Positions 23,950 to 30,184 of a stretch of DNA of 30,184 bases are shown piece after piece (the stretch's first letter is position 1; each line of letters opens with the position of its first letter). Where the stretch lies: assembly GCA_035315125.1 (NCBI GenBank), contig DATFYI010000194.1, positions 1-30,184 on the forward strand. Reading direction: 5' to 3'. The position numbers and the translations under genes are program-made. A model generated the notes under the pieces. It ran no database searches and was not told the origin of the DNA. It saw only the letters and a list, made by a program, of their open reading frames with translations. This DNA comes from DATFYI01 sp035315125. Its GTDB lineage: Bacteria; Chloroflexota; Anaerolineae; Anaerolineales; Anaerolineaceae.

Positions 23950-25818
23950 TCAGGAATTGGGTGTAGGTGTTAAACCTGGCGCAGGAGTATTCAGATAGGC
24001 AGGCACAGTGTCTGTGCGGGTAGGGGTTTGTGTGGAGGTGGGCACTCGGGTATCTGTCGGAATAGACGTCCGGGTAGGTTGGCGAGTATCCGTGGGTGTG
24101 AAAGTAACCGGTGTGTAAGTGGGCGTGTAGATTGCCTGCATCTGCTGTTGGGCATAGTTAATCCATTCGGTCGGGATGCTGGCATCCGGCGGTAGTGCCA
24201 GAAGCTGCTGCAAGCATAACAATTCAGGCTTGATCTGACCGCTAAGATTGGCGAGAGATTGAGCTTGCCAGTAATAGACTTCCGCATGGTCCCGCTCGCT
24301 GGCGGCATAAGCCAGTGCCACACTGAACTGCTGGTAGGCATTCCCATATCTTTCGGCCAACATAAAAGCCTGACCTAAAGCCATGTTGGCATCAAAGGAT
24401 TTTGAGCTGATACTGACAGCTTTTTGCAGGTCTTGTAAAGCCAGATCAGCATTCTTTTGTTGCAGATAGATCGAACCGCGCTGCATGTACACATCAAACT
24501 GGTTACTATTAATGCTCAGCGCCTGATCGAAAGTTTTTAGAGCCAGATCGTTCTGGCCGTTGGTTGCATAAGCCGCGCCCAGCCAGGCCAACGCCTGCGC
24601 ATCATCCGGAACATAAGCCAGGTAAGTCTTCAATGCCTCGATTGCGCTGCCAGCCTGCCCGCTGGCTTGAGCAATCTGACCGACCAGACGGTAACTGTTC
24701 AGAAAAGTCACATCAAGCTGGTTGGATTTTTGAGCGTCTACCAGGGCCTGGCTATTGTTGCCCGCCATCAAATCGACCTGCGCCTGATAATAATAGACCA
24801 GGGGTGAGCCTGGATTTATTTGACCGGCCTGGTTCAGGTATTGGGATGCGCTGCTGCTATCGTTTTGATCGATGGCTAATGAAGCTAATTCAATATAAGC
24901 ATCAAAAAGGTTGGGATCTTTGGCAATGGCCTGTTGTAAATCATTTTGGGCGTCCGAAAAACTATCAGGTTTTTTTGCAATCTTTGCCAGAGCCCGTCCA
25001 AGATAGGCCGGAGCAAAACCAGCATCGGCCTGCAAAGCCTGGTTGTAGCTACTGATTGCCGGGTCATATTTTTTTTGATTGCGCAGCGCTTCGCCCATAT
25101 AGTAAAAGATGTCAGGTGACTGCGGCTCCAGGGTGGCTACCTGCTGGAAAAAGTTGAAGGCGCTTACCCAATCCTGTCGCTCGATTGCTCGTAATCCGGA
25201 GCGATAGGCTTCTGTTTCAGGATGGGGCGTATTGATATAAATTGGGGTGGGCGTATAGGTTTCTTGTAAGGACATCCAAAGTGGAGCAGGTGCGTTTGTT
25301 CCAACCGTGGGCGAAATGTTCGAAATAAGCGGAGTGTATTGCACAACGGTGTAATGACCTGCATTTGGGCTGGCATAATTGCTATGGAACACACCCAGTC
25401 CAAATAACGCGGCAAAAAGCAGCGCTCCTAACAAAAGGACACCAATACCATACCCGCCGAACTTTAACCAGGTGCTGCGGCTGATGAGTTGTGCATCCTC
25501 GGTTCCAGCGATTTTTGGAACATCCCAATGCCGTTTTTGCAACCCGAATGGAATAACCAGGCTATCGTCCCTGGGCATTGCCCCGATCATGATCAGGCCG
25601 CGCCGGGCAGCCTGATTTTGTGGGTCCAGCCGGAGAGCCTCTTTCAGGCAATAGGTGCGCTCTCGGATGGTCTCAACGGCTGTGCTCATCCAAAGCCAAT
25701 ATTGGTAATTATTGGAGTTAATCTTGAGCAGACGTGTGAATAGATCGCGTGCGCGAGCTTTATCCCCCTGGTCAATGGCAGACAGAGCTTCGTTGAACAT
25801 GCTTTCTTCAGGCGTCAT
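23950..25818 (-). CDS. Single-pass membrane TPR protein with Thr/Pro-rich tail
   Basis: Residues 1-78 form a cytoplasmic TPR-like module (NYQYWLWMS, CLKEALRLDPQNQAARRGL) shared with the protein encoded at 17328. A membrane segment lies at about 122-144. From about 205 to 560 there are roughly ten TPR units outside the cell, for example IFYYMGEALRNQKKYDPAIS and ALAWLGAAYATNGQNDLALK. The last 55 residues are a Thr/Pro/Arg-rich stalk with repeats such as PTDTRVPT. TPRs bind other proteins, so it may organise the cell envelope with the PBP-like protein encoded 13 bases downstream. An extended -10 box lies six bases before the ATG, inside the end of the methyltransferase gene. No enzyme domain is seen. 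Confidence 0.87.
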   Translation of the reverse strand: MTPEESMFNEALSAIDQGDKARARDLFTRLLKINSNNYQYWLWMSTAVETIRERTYCLKEALRLDPQNQAARRGLIMIGAMPRDDSLVIPFGLQKRHWDVPKIAGTEDAQLISRSTWLKFGGYGIGVLLLGALLFAALFGLGVFHSNYASPNAGHYTVVQYTPLISNISPTVGTNAPAPLWMSLQETYTPTPIYINTPHPETEAYRSGLRAIERQDWVSAFNFFQQVATLEPQSPDIFYYMGEALRNQKKYDPAISSYNQALQADAGFAPAYLGRALAKIAKKPDSFSDAQNDLQQAIAKDPNLFDAYIELASLAIDQNDSSSASQYLNQAGQINPGSPLVYYYQAQVDLMAGNNSQALVDAQKSNQLDVTFLNSYRLVGQIAQASGQAGSAIEALKTYLAYVPDDAQALAWLGAAYATNGQNDLALKTFDQALSINSNQFDVYMQRGSIYLQQKNADLALQDLQKAVSISSKSFDANMALGQAFMLAERYGNAYQQFSVALAYAASERDHAEVYYWQAQSLANLSGQIKPELLCLQQLLALPPDASIPTEWINYAQQQMQAIYTPTYTPVTFTPTDTRQPTRTSIPTDTRVPTSTQTPTRTDTVPAYLNTPAPGLTPTPNS

Positions 25819-25822
25819 GCTT

Positions 25823-26665
25823 TCAGTTTAGCATAGGCGGCCCGGATGGGCAAGTGAAGTTAGCCCCCTCCAAACGATTTTGTATGGCCTCAACATAGAG
25901 CGGGTTGATCTCTACCATGATAAAGTGGCGCTTGAGCGTTTTGGCCACAAAGCCGGTTGTGCCCACTCCCGCCACCGGATCTAAAACCGTATCCCCTTCT
26001 TTCGATGAGGTCAGCAACACGCGCCGTAACAGCTCGACTGGTTTTTGAGTGGAATGCAGCCGGTGACCCTGGGCGTCTTTCAAGCGTTCCTTGCCGGTAC
26101 AGAGCGGGATCCTCCAGACATTTGCTCCCACGCTGCCTACACCCAGTTCTTTGGCAAGTTGCTTGTTGAAGGTATAGCCTTTGTCGCCCTTTTTGCGTAA
26201 GGCCCAAATCAGGGTTTCGGTCGCGTTGGTAAAGCGAACTCCCAACCAGTTCGGCATGGGATTCGTTTTTACCCAGACGAGATCGTTCAAAATCCAGAAC
26301 CCCAGGTCTTGCATGATGGCGCCGATGCGGAACAGGCAATGGTATGTTGCGATTACCCAGAGGGTGGCGGAAGGCTTCATGATACGCTGTAACTCGACCA
26401 GCATGGAGCGGATAAAGGTGTCATATTCCTCGAAGGAGGCGAACTTATCCCACGTATCGTTGACGCCGTTCACTTCGGTCTGCACCCGCCAGCGCACCAG
26501 TTTTTTCTTGGGTAGCTGCAGGAAATAAGGGGGGTCCATAAACACCACATCCACGCAGGCCGCCGGCATCTTTTTTAAGACCGATAAAGAATCGCCCAGG
26601 ATGACTTTGTCCTGTAGCTCCTCAAATTCATAAGGCGGGATGTGATCTTCATCCTGGATGATCAT
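25823..26665 (-). CDS. CcrM/HinfI-like orphan DNA adenine methyltransferase
   Basis: This is a beta-class DNA methyltransferase. Motif IV is DPPY and motif I is DPVAGVGTTG, in the order IV before I. The stretches TLWVIATYH, MQDLGFWILND, VKTNPMPN, PLCTGKERLKDAQG and STQKPVELL follow the cell-cycle enzyme CcrM closely, so N6-adenine methylation is likely and GANTC is the first guess for the site. The protein ends at about 280 residues and lacks the roughly 80-residue C-terminal DNA-reading domain of CcrM. I use the ATG at 26665, which has AGGGAG upstream; a TTG at 26716 is in frame but lies in the upstream terminator. No restriction enzyme gene is adjacent. Confidence 0.9.
   Translation of the reverse strand: MIIQDEDHIPPYEFEELQDKVILGDSLSVLKKMPAACVDVVFMDPPYFLQLPKKKLVRWRVQTEVNGVNDTWDKFASFEEYDTFIRSMLVELQRIMKPSATLWVIATYHCLFRIGAIMQDLGFWILNDLVWVKTNPMPNWLGVRFTNATETLIWALRKKGDKGYTFNKQLAKELGVGSVGANVWRIPLCTGKERLKDAQGHRLHSTQKPVELLRRVLLTSSKEGDTVLDPVAGVGTTGFVAKTLKRHFIMVEINPLYVEAIQNRLEGANFTCPSGPPMLN
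25825..25833 (-). promoter_or_regulatory. Extended -10 promoter for the membrane TPR gene
   Basis: On the - strand, TGC-TAAACT overlaps the last codons of the methyltransferase and is followed by six bases and the ATG at 25818. Read-through from the methyltransferase is also possible. Confidence 0.4.
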
Positions 26666-26690
26666 TTGATGTTGGTTCTCCCTTGTAGAT

Positions 26691-26699
26691 ATTGTATCA
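26691..26699 (-). promoter_or_regulatory. Extended -10 promoter for the methyltransferase
   Basis: On the - strand, TGA-TACAAT lies 25 bases before the ATG at 26665, with a TTTTTG hexamer 17 bases upstream. That hexamer is part of the preceding terminator's T run. Confidence 0.5.
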
Positions 26700-26715
26700 G
26701 AGGAATAAAGAATCA

Positions 26716-26758
26716 AAAACTTGCCAGGTAGATGCTATGTATCTATCCGGCAAGTTTT
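26716..26758 (-). terminator. Terminator of the sulfur operon
   Basis: AAAACTTGCC at 26716-26725 pairs with GGCAAGTTTT at 26749-26758, and the inner bases (GGTAGAT/ATCTATCC) extend the stem with a bulge. On the - strand it ends in TTTTTGATTC. A second weaker inverted repeat, TGCAAGG/CCTTGCA (26768-26800), lies between it and the DsrE-like gene. Confidence 0.75.
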
Positions 26759-26813
26759 GTTTTACCGTGCAAGGGCTTCCCTGATTGTACCTACCTTGCA
26801 GCGAGCATATCTT

Positions 26814-27314
26814 TTAGATAAAGATGATCTGCGCCCCTTCGGTCATATCGATAAAATCGCTGGCGGTGACAATGTCGATCACGCCGTCGACGAAATCTTC
26901 TTTTTTGAGATCCATCATATCGCAAGTCATCTTACAGGCATACAATTTGGCGCCGCCATCCACCAGCATTTGCAGATATTCGCGCACGCACGGAACATTG
27001 ATGCCGTTCATCTTTTTATGCATCAGATTCGTGGCAAAGGCGGTCATGCCGGGCAGCACACCCATGATGTTGGGAATGCCCAGGTTACCGGTATCCACAC
27101 CCATCATCTTCATTTTCATACTGGTATTGGCCACCGGGGCGAGCTCCAGCCGGTCGATGCGGCTCTCGGTAATGATATCCAAACCCCAGAAGGTGAAAAA
27201 GATGGTCACATCCACGCCGTTGCCCAGTGCAGCCCAGCCCATTACCAGGGCCGGATAAGCCATATCCAGGTCACCTTTGGAACAAATAAATGCGATTTTC
27301 CGATCTTCAGCCAT
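26814..27314 (-). CDS. DsrE/DsrF-like sulfur-carrier-family protein
   Basis: DsrE-fold proteins move persulfide sulfur between partners in the cytoplasm. The 166-residue protein begins KIAFICSKGDLDMAYPAL, typical of the DsrE2/DrsE-like group, and has VDVTIFFTFWGLDII and KMKMMGVDTGNLGIPNIMG-like segments. Candidate sulfur-carrying cysteines are C11, C109 and the C127xxxC131 pair in YACKMTCDMM. I chose the ATG at 27314 because AAGGAGAG lies just upstream; an upstream in-frame start at 27419 would run into the TusE-like gene. It is the last gene of the operon with SQR-like, DUF1641 and TusE-like proteins, which supports a role in sulfide-derived sulfur transfer. Confidence 0.88.
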   Translation of the reverse strand: MAEDRKIAFICSKGDLDMAYPALVMGWAALGNGVDVTIFFTFWGLDIITESRIDRLELAPVANTSMKMKMMGVDTGNLGIPNIMGVLPGMTAFATNLMHKKMNGINVPCVREYLQMLVDGGAKLYACKMTCDMMDLKKEDFVDGVIDIVTASDFIDMTEGAQIIFI

Positions 27315-27342
27315 AGTTATCTCTCCTTTGTGATCGAATGGT

Positions 27343-27660
27343 TTAGACGCAGCCTTCGGGCTTGCCCAGTCCAGAGATACGGGCCACTTTTTTGGCCGGG
27401 CCCTTGGGGAATAAAGCAAACATTTCCTTGGTGGTGACGCCTGCGCCGCTGGTGATAGTACGCAGGGTGGGCGCCTTACCAGACGCCATGCCGGATTTGC
27501 GGCAAAATTCGATTACCTTCCAATGCTCCGGTGTAAGCTCGCCAATGCCTTCTTCAACAGCCAGCTCTACAGCCATCTCTTTGGTCCATTCGTTCGGATT
27601 GGTCATGAAACCTTCTTCATTGACCTGAACAGTCTTTCCTGCAATTGTACGGGTTGCCAT
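27343..27660 (-). CDS. TusE/DsrC-family sulfur carrier, single C-terminal Cys
   Basis: This family accepts sulfur from DsrE- or TusD-type proteins on a cysteine at the mobile C-terminus. The 105-residue protein ends KPEGCV, so the key penultimate Cys104 (CysA) is present. The second cysteine of true DsrC, 11 residues earlier, is A93 (KVARISGL instead of KACRxxGL). That makes it TusE-like or a DsrC-like protein not built for the trisulfide made with dissimilatory sulfite reductase. Other family features are DEEGF-like NEEGFMTNPNEW and LTPEHWKVIEFCR. A GGAGG ribosome site fixes the start. It lies between the DUF1641 and DsrE-like genes. Confidence 0.93.
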   Translation of the reverse strand: MATRTIAGKTVQVNEEGFMTNPNEWTKEMAVELAVEEGIGELTPEHWKVIEFCRKSGMASGKAPTLRTITSGAGVTTKEMFALFPKGPAKKVARISGLGKPEGCV

Positions 27661-27695
27661 TCTTACCTCCAGAAAATTATGTATTATGTTTTTTT

Positions 27696-27717
27696 CAGGG
27701 CGCTTTTCTGGCGCCTG
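27696..27717. other. Hairpin between DUF1641 and TusE-like genes
   Basis: CAGG-CGC and GCG-CCTG form a seven-base-pair stem with one bulge in the 68-base gap. On the - strand it is followed by A residues, not T, so it is not a terminator. It may tune the relative levels of the two messages. Confidence 0.35.
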
Positions 27718-27728
27718 ATACCATTTAA

Positions 27729-28412
27729 TTAATTCTTGCCGCCGTCCGCCTGCGAGCCGACCACGTGCATCACCCGCATGGTCAAAGCCAGGCCGCGCCG
27801 TACGGCCGGGTCTTGCATCTGGCGGATCAGCCCAAAGGTCGAGATATCGACCGGCTTTTCAACTTCCTTTTCGGCCACCAGCAGCGTATTGCGGACAAAA
27901 TTCATGATCTCGGGCTGGGTCATATCTTTGATGGTATTGAGAATCAGTACGATGTTTTTACCCAGTTTATTGACGTCCTCTTCATTGAAAGATGTGACCA
28001 CATTATCGACCATCTGCATACCGCCGCGCGCAAACACAAAATAACCTTTGCGATCCAGCTCCTCCGTCAGCGCCGTGGCCTTGTCCATGGCCTCTTTGGT
28101 GATCGGCCCGATCACATCCATCAAATCGGTGATGCTGTCCAATTGGTCCAGCATCATTTCAAACTTCGGCCAGTGCCAGACCACTTTTTTGAGCAGCCGC
28201 AGCATGTCTTCCTGATCGAGATAGCCATCCATTTCCTCAAGCTGGTCGGAAGCCAGACGCATGGCATCTTTCGCCACCGGCATCATTGTCTCCAGCAAGT
28301 CTTCCCGTGATTGGCGCTCAAGCTCGCTGATATGGGCCTGTTCGGCCAGGTAGGCCACCTGAGCCGTCAGGGCGTCGATTTTTTGATTTAGTTCGGCCAG
28401 TTCCTGATCCAT
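27729..28412 (-). CDS. DUF1641-family protein
   Basis: No biochemical function is established for the family. Members are encoded beside sulfide:quinone reductases and formate dehydrogenases. The 227-residue protein begins with a probable coiled coil (LAELNQKIDALTAQVAYLAEQ). It continues as a mainly helical protein with KFEMMLDQLDSITDLMDVIGP and DISTFGLIRQMQDPAVRRGL, which match the DUF1641 core as I remember it. There is no signal peptide or membrane segment. The ATG at 28412 has AGGAGGGA immediately upstream, overlapping the SQR-like gene's stop. That makes it a better start than the in-frame start at 28433. Its place in the operon suggests an accessory role for the flavoprotein. Confidence 0.87.
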   Translation of the reverse strand: MDQELAELNQKIDALTAQVAYLAEQAHISELERQSREDLLETMMPVAKDAMRLASDQLEEMDGYLDQEDMLRLLKKVVWHWPKFEMMLDQLDSITDLMDVIGPITKEAMDKATALTEELDRKGYFVFARGGMQMVDNVVTSFNEEDVNKLGKNIVLILNTIKDMTQPEIMNFVRNTLLVAEKEVEKPVDISTFGLIRQMQDPAVRRGLALTMRVMHVVGSQADGGKN

Positions 28413-28420
28413 CGTCCCTC

Positions 28421-29653
28421 CTAGCTCAACCATTTGCCGGCCATGCTCATGTTGGGTGTCAGCGGCAGTTCCTGACCCTTGAGCAAAATGTTCCAGTACA
28501 TCCAGCGGAACATCAGCTTACCCCAGCGGTTCATTTCCGATTCTTCCAGTAAGGTAAAGGGACCCACGCCTGGCAGCGGATAACGACCCGGCAGTGGCTC
28601 CTGGGTATAGTTGAAATCGATCAGCACGCCCTTGCCAAAGCCGCTTTCGATAAAGCAGTTGGCGTGTCCATCAAAGGTTGGCAGCAACTCTTGACCTTCG
28701 ACATAGCGCATAAAATTCGTAGCGAACATATCCACGGCAAAATGTGCCACCGAGCCAGCTTTTGAAGCCGGAATATTGGATGCATCGCCCAAAACAAATA
28801 TATTGTCCTTTTTATCCGACAGGAAAGTATATTGATTGACGGGTGAGAAATTCAGCTCATCGCCCAGGCCCGATTTTCCGATCACATCGGCGCCCTTATT
28901 GAGCGGAACGCTGACCAGTAAATCATATGGGATCTCGCGCTCGTCATAGGAGACGATCTTCTTGGCATCCGGATCAACCCGTTCGATGACAAAATCGGGT
29001 TCGACCTTGATGCCCTTTTTATCCAACATTTCACCCAGCAACTTGGAGGCAATCGGTTTGGTAAAAGCTCCCGGCAACGGGGTAACGTAAACCAGCTCCA
29101 CCTTCTCGCGCAAGCCGCGCTCGTGGCAACACCAATCGGCCAGCATGATGAATTCCAACGGCGCCACCGGGCATTTGATGGGGTTCTCGACCACATTGAC
29201 GACCATCCGGCCGCCTTCCCAGGTGCGTAATTTTTGTGCTAAAGCCATAGCGCCTTCAAACGAATAAAAGGTGTGGATGGATTTGCCCCACTCGTGTTCG
29301 GCCAGGCCGGGGGTCTCTTCCGGATGGATGTTTGCGCCGGTAGCAATCACCAGATAATCGTAATCCAGGGTGCTGCTATCGCTCAAGTGCACCTGGTTAT
29401 GTTCATAATCGATCATTTCGACGTTGGACTTGATCAGTTTGGCATGCGACGGGATAAAATCGTGTTTCGGTTTCATCACGTCCTTTTTGGTGTAGATGCC
29501 AAACGGCAGAAATAAAAAGCCGGGCTGGTAAAAATGGATTGGCTCGGGGTCCACCAGGGTGATGAACCATTCATCCATATCCAGCATGCGATTTAACCGG
29601 TTGGCAACCATGGTGCCTGCAGTGCCGGCGCCCAATATTAACAACTTCTTCAT
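28421..29653 (-). CDS. Sulfide:quinone oxidoreductase-like FAD enzyme
   Basis: SQRs oxidise sulfide at the membrane and pass electrons to quinone. The N-terminal dinucleotide site is LILGAGTAGTMVANRL, and the second FAD contact is NIFVLGDASNIP (about 284-295). YDYLVIATGANIHP closes the FAD domain. Two cysteines at the positions used by SQRs are present: C161 in NPIKCPVAPLEF and C333 in GHANCFIESGFG. Length is 410 residues. The C-terminus has an aromatic, partly hydrophobic stretch (MFRWMYWNILL) that could dip into the membrane. GAGGAGA before the ATG supports the start. Related disulfide-type flavoproteins share the fold, so the electron acceptor is inferred. The sulfur-carrier genes downstream support a sulfur role. 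Confidence 0.9.
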   Translation of the reverse strand: MKKLLILGAGTAGTMVANRLNRMLDMDEWFITLVDPEPIHFYQPGFLFLPFGIYTKKDVMKPKHDFIPSHAKLIKSNVEMIDYEHNQVHLSDSSTLDYDYLVIATGANIHPEETPGLAEHEWGKSIHTFYSFEGAMALAQKLRTWEGGRMVVNVVENPIKCPVAPLEFIMLADWCCHERGLREKVELVYVTPLPGAFTKPIASKLLGEMLDKKGIKVEPDFVIERVDPDAKKIVSYDEREIPYDLLVSVPLNKGADVIGKSGLGDELNFSPVNQYTFLSDKKDNIFVLGDASNIPASKAGSVAHFAVDMFATNFMRYVEGQELLPTFDGHANCFIESGFGKGVLIDFNYTQEPLPGRYPLPGVGPFTLLEESEMNRWGKLMFRWMYWNILLKGQELPLTPNMSMAGKWLS

Positions 29654-29665
29654 TGACTCTTCTCC

Positions 29666-30184
29666 TCAGGAAATTTGTGTCAGATTTGCAATTTGCTGTA
29701 AGCGTTCCACGAAGCCGGTACGCTCGTTCAAGATGCTCTGAACGGCCCGGGCCGCCGCTTTGGGCCAGCTTTCCACCGAAACCTGCCTTGCCGGATCAAT
29801 AGTCGGGATGTCAACCGCCGCCTGCCGCAACGTTTCAAATGGCAAGGCGTAGGCCGATGCCAGGCGGCGGATTCGCTCGTTCTGTTCACGCGGATCGGGC
29901 GGCTGCCAATAAAATTGGCCTGTCAGAAATAGACCGGCGGATTGGTCCTTACTTGTAACCGGGCAGCCGATATACTGCAGGCCGGCGTGACAGGTGAAAT
30001 AGCTGCTGCCGCTGGCGCTGTTGCTGGCAAAGCTTTGCCAGGAAGCTTCACAAGCCGCTCGCCCGCCGGGGCTGGATAAGATCATCTGGCAGAAGGAGCA
30101 GTCCTGGCTGATGCGAGTTAATGGTTGGCCTTTTGGATCAACCATCATGGCTCCAATCTGACCGACTTCGGCGTACAGGTCCTG
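29666..30184 (-). CDS. PocR-domain sensory protein (5' end outside window)
   Basis: The reading frame continues without a stop to the right edge, so the start lies beyond 30184; the in-frame ATG at 30148 is internal to the domain. The visible 172 residues contain most of a PocR ligand-binding domain. Its marks are GAMMVDPKGQPLTRISQ, then clustered cysteines in CSFCQMI, AACEASW, YFTCHAGL and IGCPV, then AGLFLTGQFYW. PocR domains are thought to sense small molecules and often regulate transcription or signalling. The C-terminal helix (RAVQSILNERTGFVERLQQIANL) ends 12 bases before the SQR-like gene, in the same operon. No output domain is visible in this part. Confidence 0.85.
   Translation of the reverse strand, partial: QDLYAEVGQIGAMMVDPKGQPLTRISQDCSFCQMILSSPGGRAACEASWQSFASNSASGSSYFTCHAGLQYIGCPVTSKDQSAGLFLTGQFYWQPPDPREQNERIRRLASAYALPFETLRQAAVDIPTIDPARQVSVESWPKAAARAVQSILNERTGFVERLQQIANLTQIS

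Noticed and set aside
26666..26716. Longer methyltransferase starting at the TTG codon 26716
   Set aside because: The added 17 codons cover the promoter -10 box and the terminator T run. The ATG at 26665 has a ribosome site and fits the family N-terminus better.
27315..27419. Longer DsrE-like protein starting at 27419
   Set aside because: It would overlap the TusE-like gene by 77 bases. The ATG at 27314 has an AAGGAGAG ribosome site and begins at the family's usual N-terminus.
26721..27437. A 238-codon open frame on the + strand opposite the DsrE-like and TusE-like genes
   Set aside because: The - strand genes have clear family motifs, ribosome sites and operon context. The + frame is His/Ile-rich and crosses a terminator.
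1..30184. Phage, transposon, CRISPR or toxin-antitoxin content
   Set aside because: No integrase, transposase, regular direct-repeat array or recognisable toxin pair was found on either strand.

Overview
The window looks like ordinary chromosome from a bacterium of the Chloroflexota, most likely an Anaerolineae-type lineage. This is inferred from gene style and content: Pro/Thr/Ser-rich extracytoplasmic linkers, membrane TPR proteins with an N-terminal WLWMS-type module, a C39-like peptidase fused to TPRs, a PocR-domain protein beside a sulfide:quinone-reductase-like flavoprotein, and moderate G+C. There is no rRNA, tRNA, CRISPR array, insertion sequence or prophage that I can see.

Left part (1-5 kb, + strand): an ECF sigma factor, its membrane-bound candidate anti-sigma factor and a zinc-ribbon Nudix hydrolase are translationally coupled. 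A repeat-bearing intergenic stretch and the DNA translocase gene ftsK follow. From 5.1 to 13.2 kb everything is on the - strand: the rRNA methyltransferase pair rsmI-rsmE, a hybrid-sensing GAF/PAS histidine kinase followed by a metallo-beta-lactamase-fold protein that has lost most metal ligands, an operon of M23 peptidase, SDR-fold protein and AAC(3)-family acetyltransferase, and miaB. Diverging from miaB (13.3-19.2 kb, + strand) are a C39/TPR membrane protein, a HAD hydrolase, a lipoprotein substrate-binding protein and a TPR-TM-PDZ protein.

Right part (19.2-30.2 kb, - strand): an M24-fold protein, a very short Flp-type pilin gene (20628-20774), a class A PBP-like protein that lacks nearly all catalytic residues of both enzyme domains, a membrane TPR protein just upstream of it, a CcrM/HinfI-like orphan DNA methyltransferase without the usual C-terminal domain, and a sulfur-handling operon read in the order PocR-domain protein (cut by the window edge), SQR-like flavoprotein, DUF1641 protein, TusE/DsrC-like carrier and DsrE-like protein.

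Two themes cut across the genes. First, several operons start with an extended -10 box (TGN then TANNNT) only 6-11 bases before the start codon and with no Shine-Dalgarno, which predicts leaderless transcription (rsmI, the M23 gene, miaB, the C39 gene, the TPR gene at 25818, and a possible small ORF before the kinase). Second, four enzyme-fold proteins (PBP, MBL, SDR, M24) have substitutions at residues normally essential for catalysis. The most interesting is the PBP-like protein. All assignments come from reading motifs; no database search was run.
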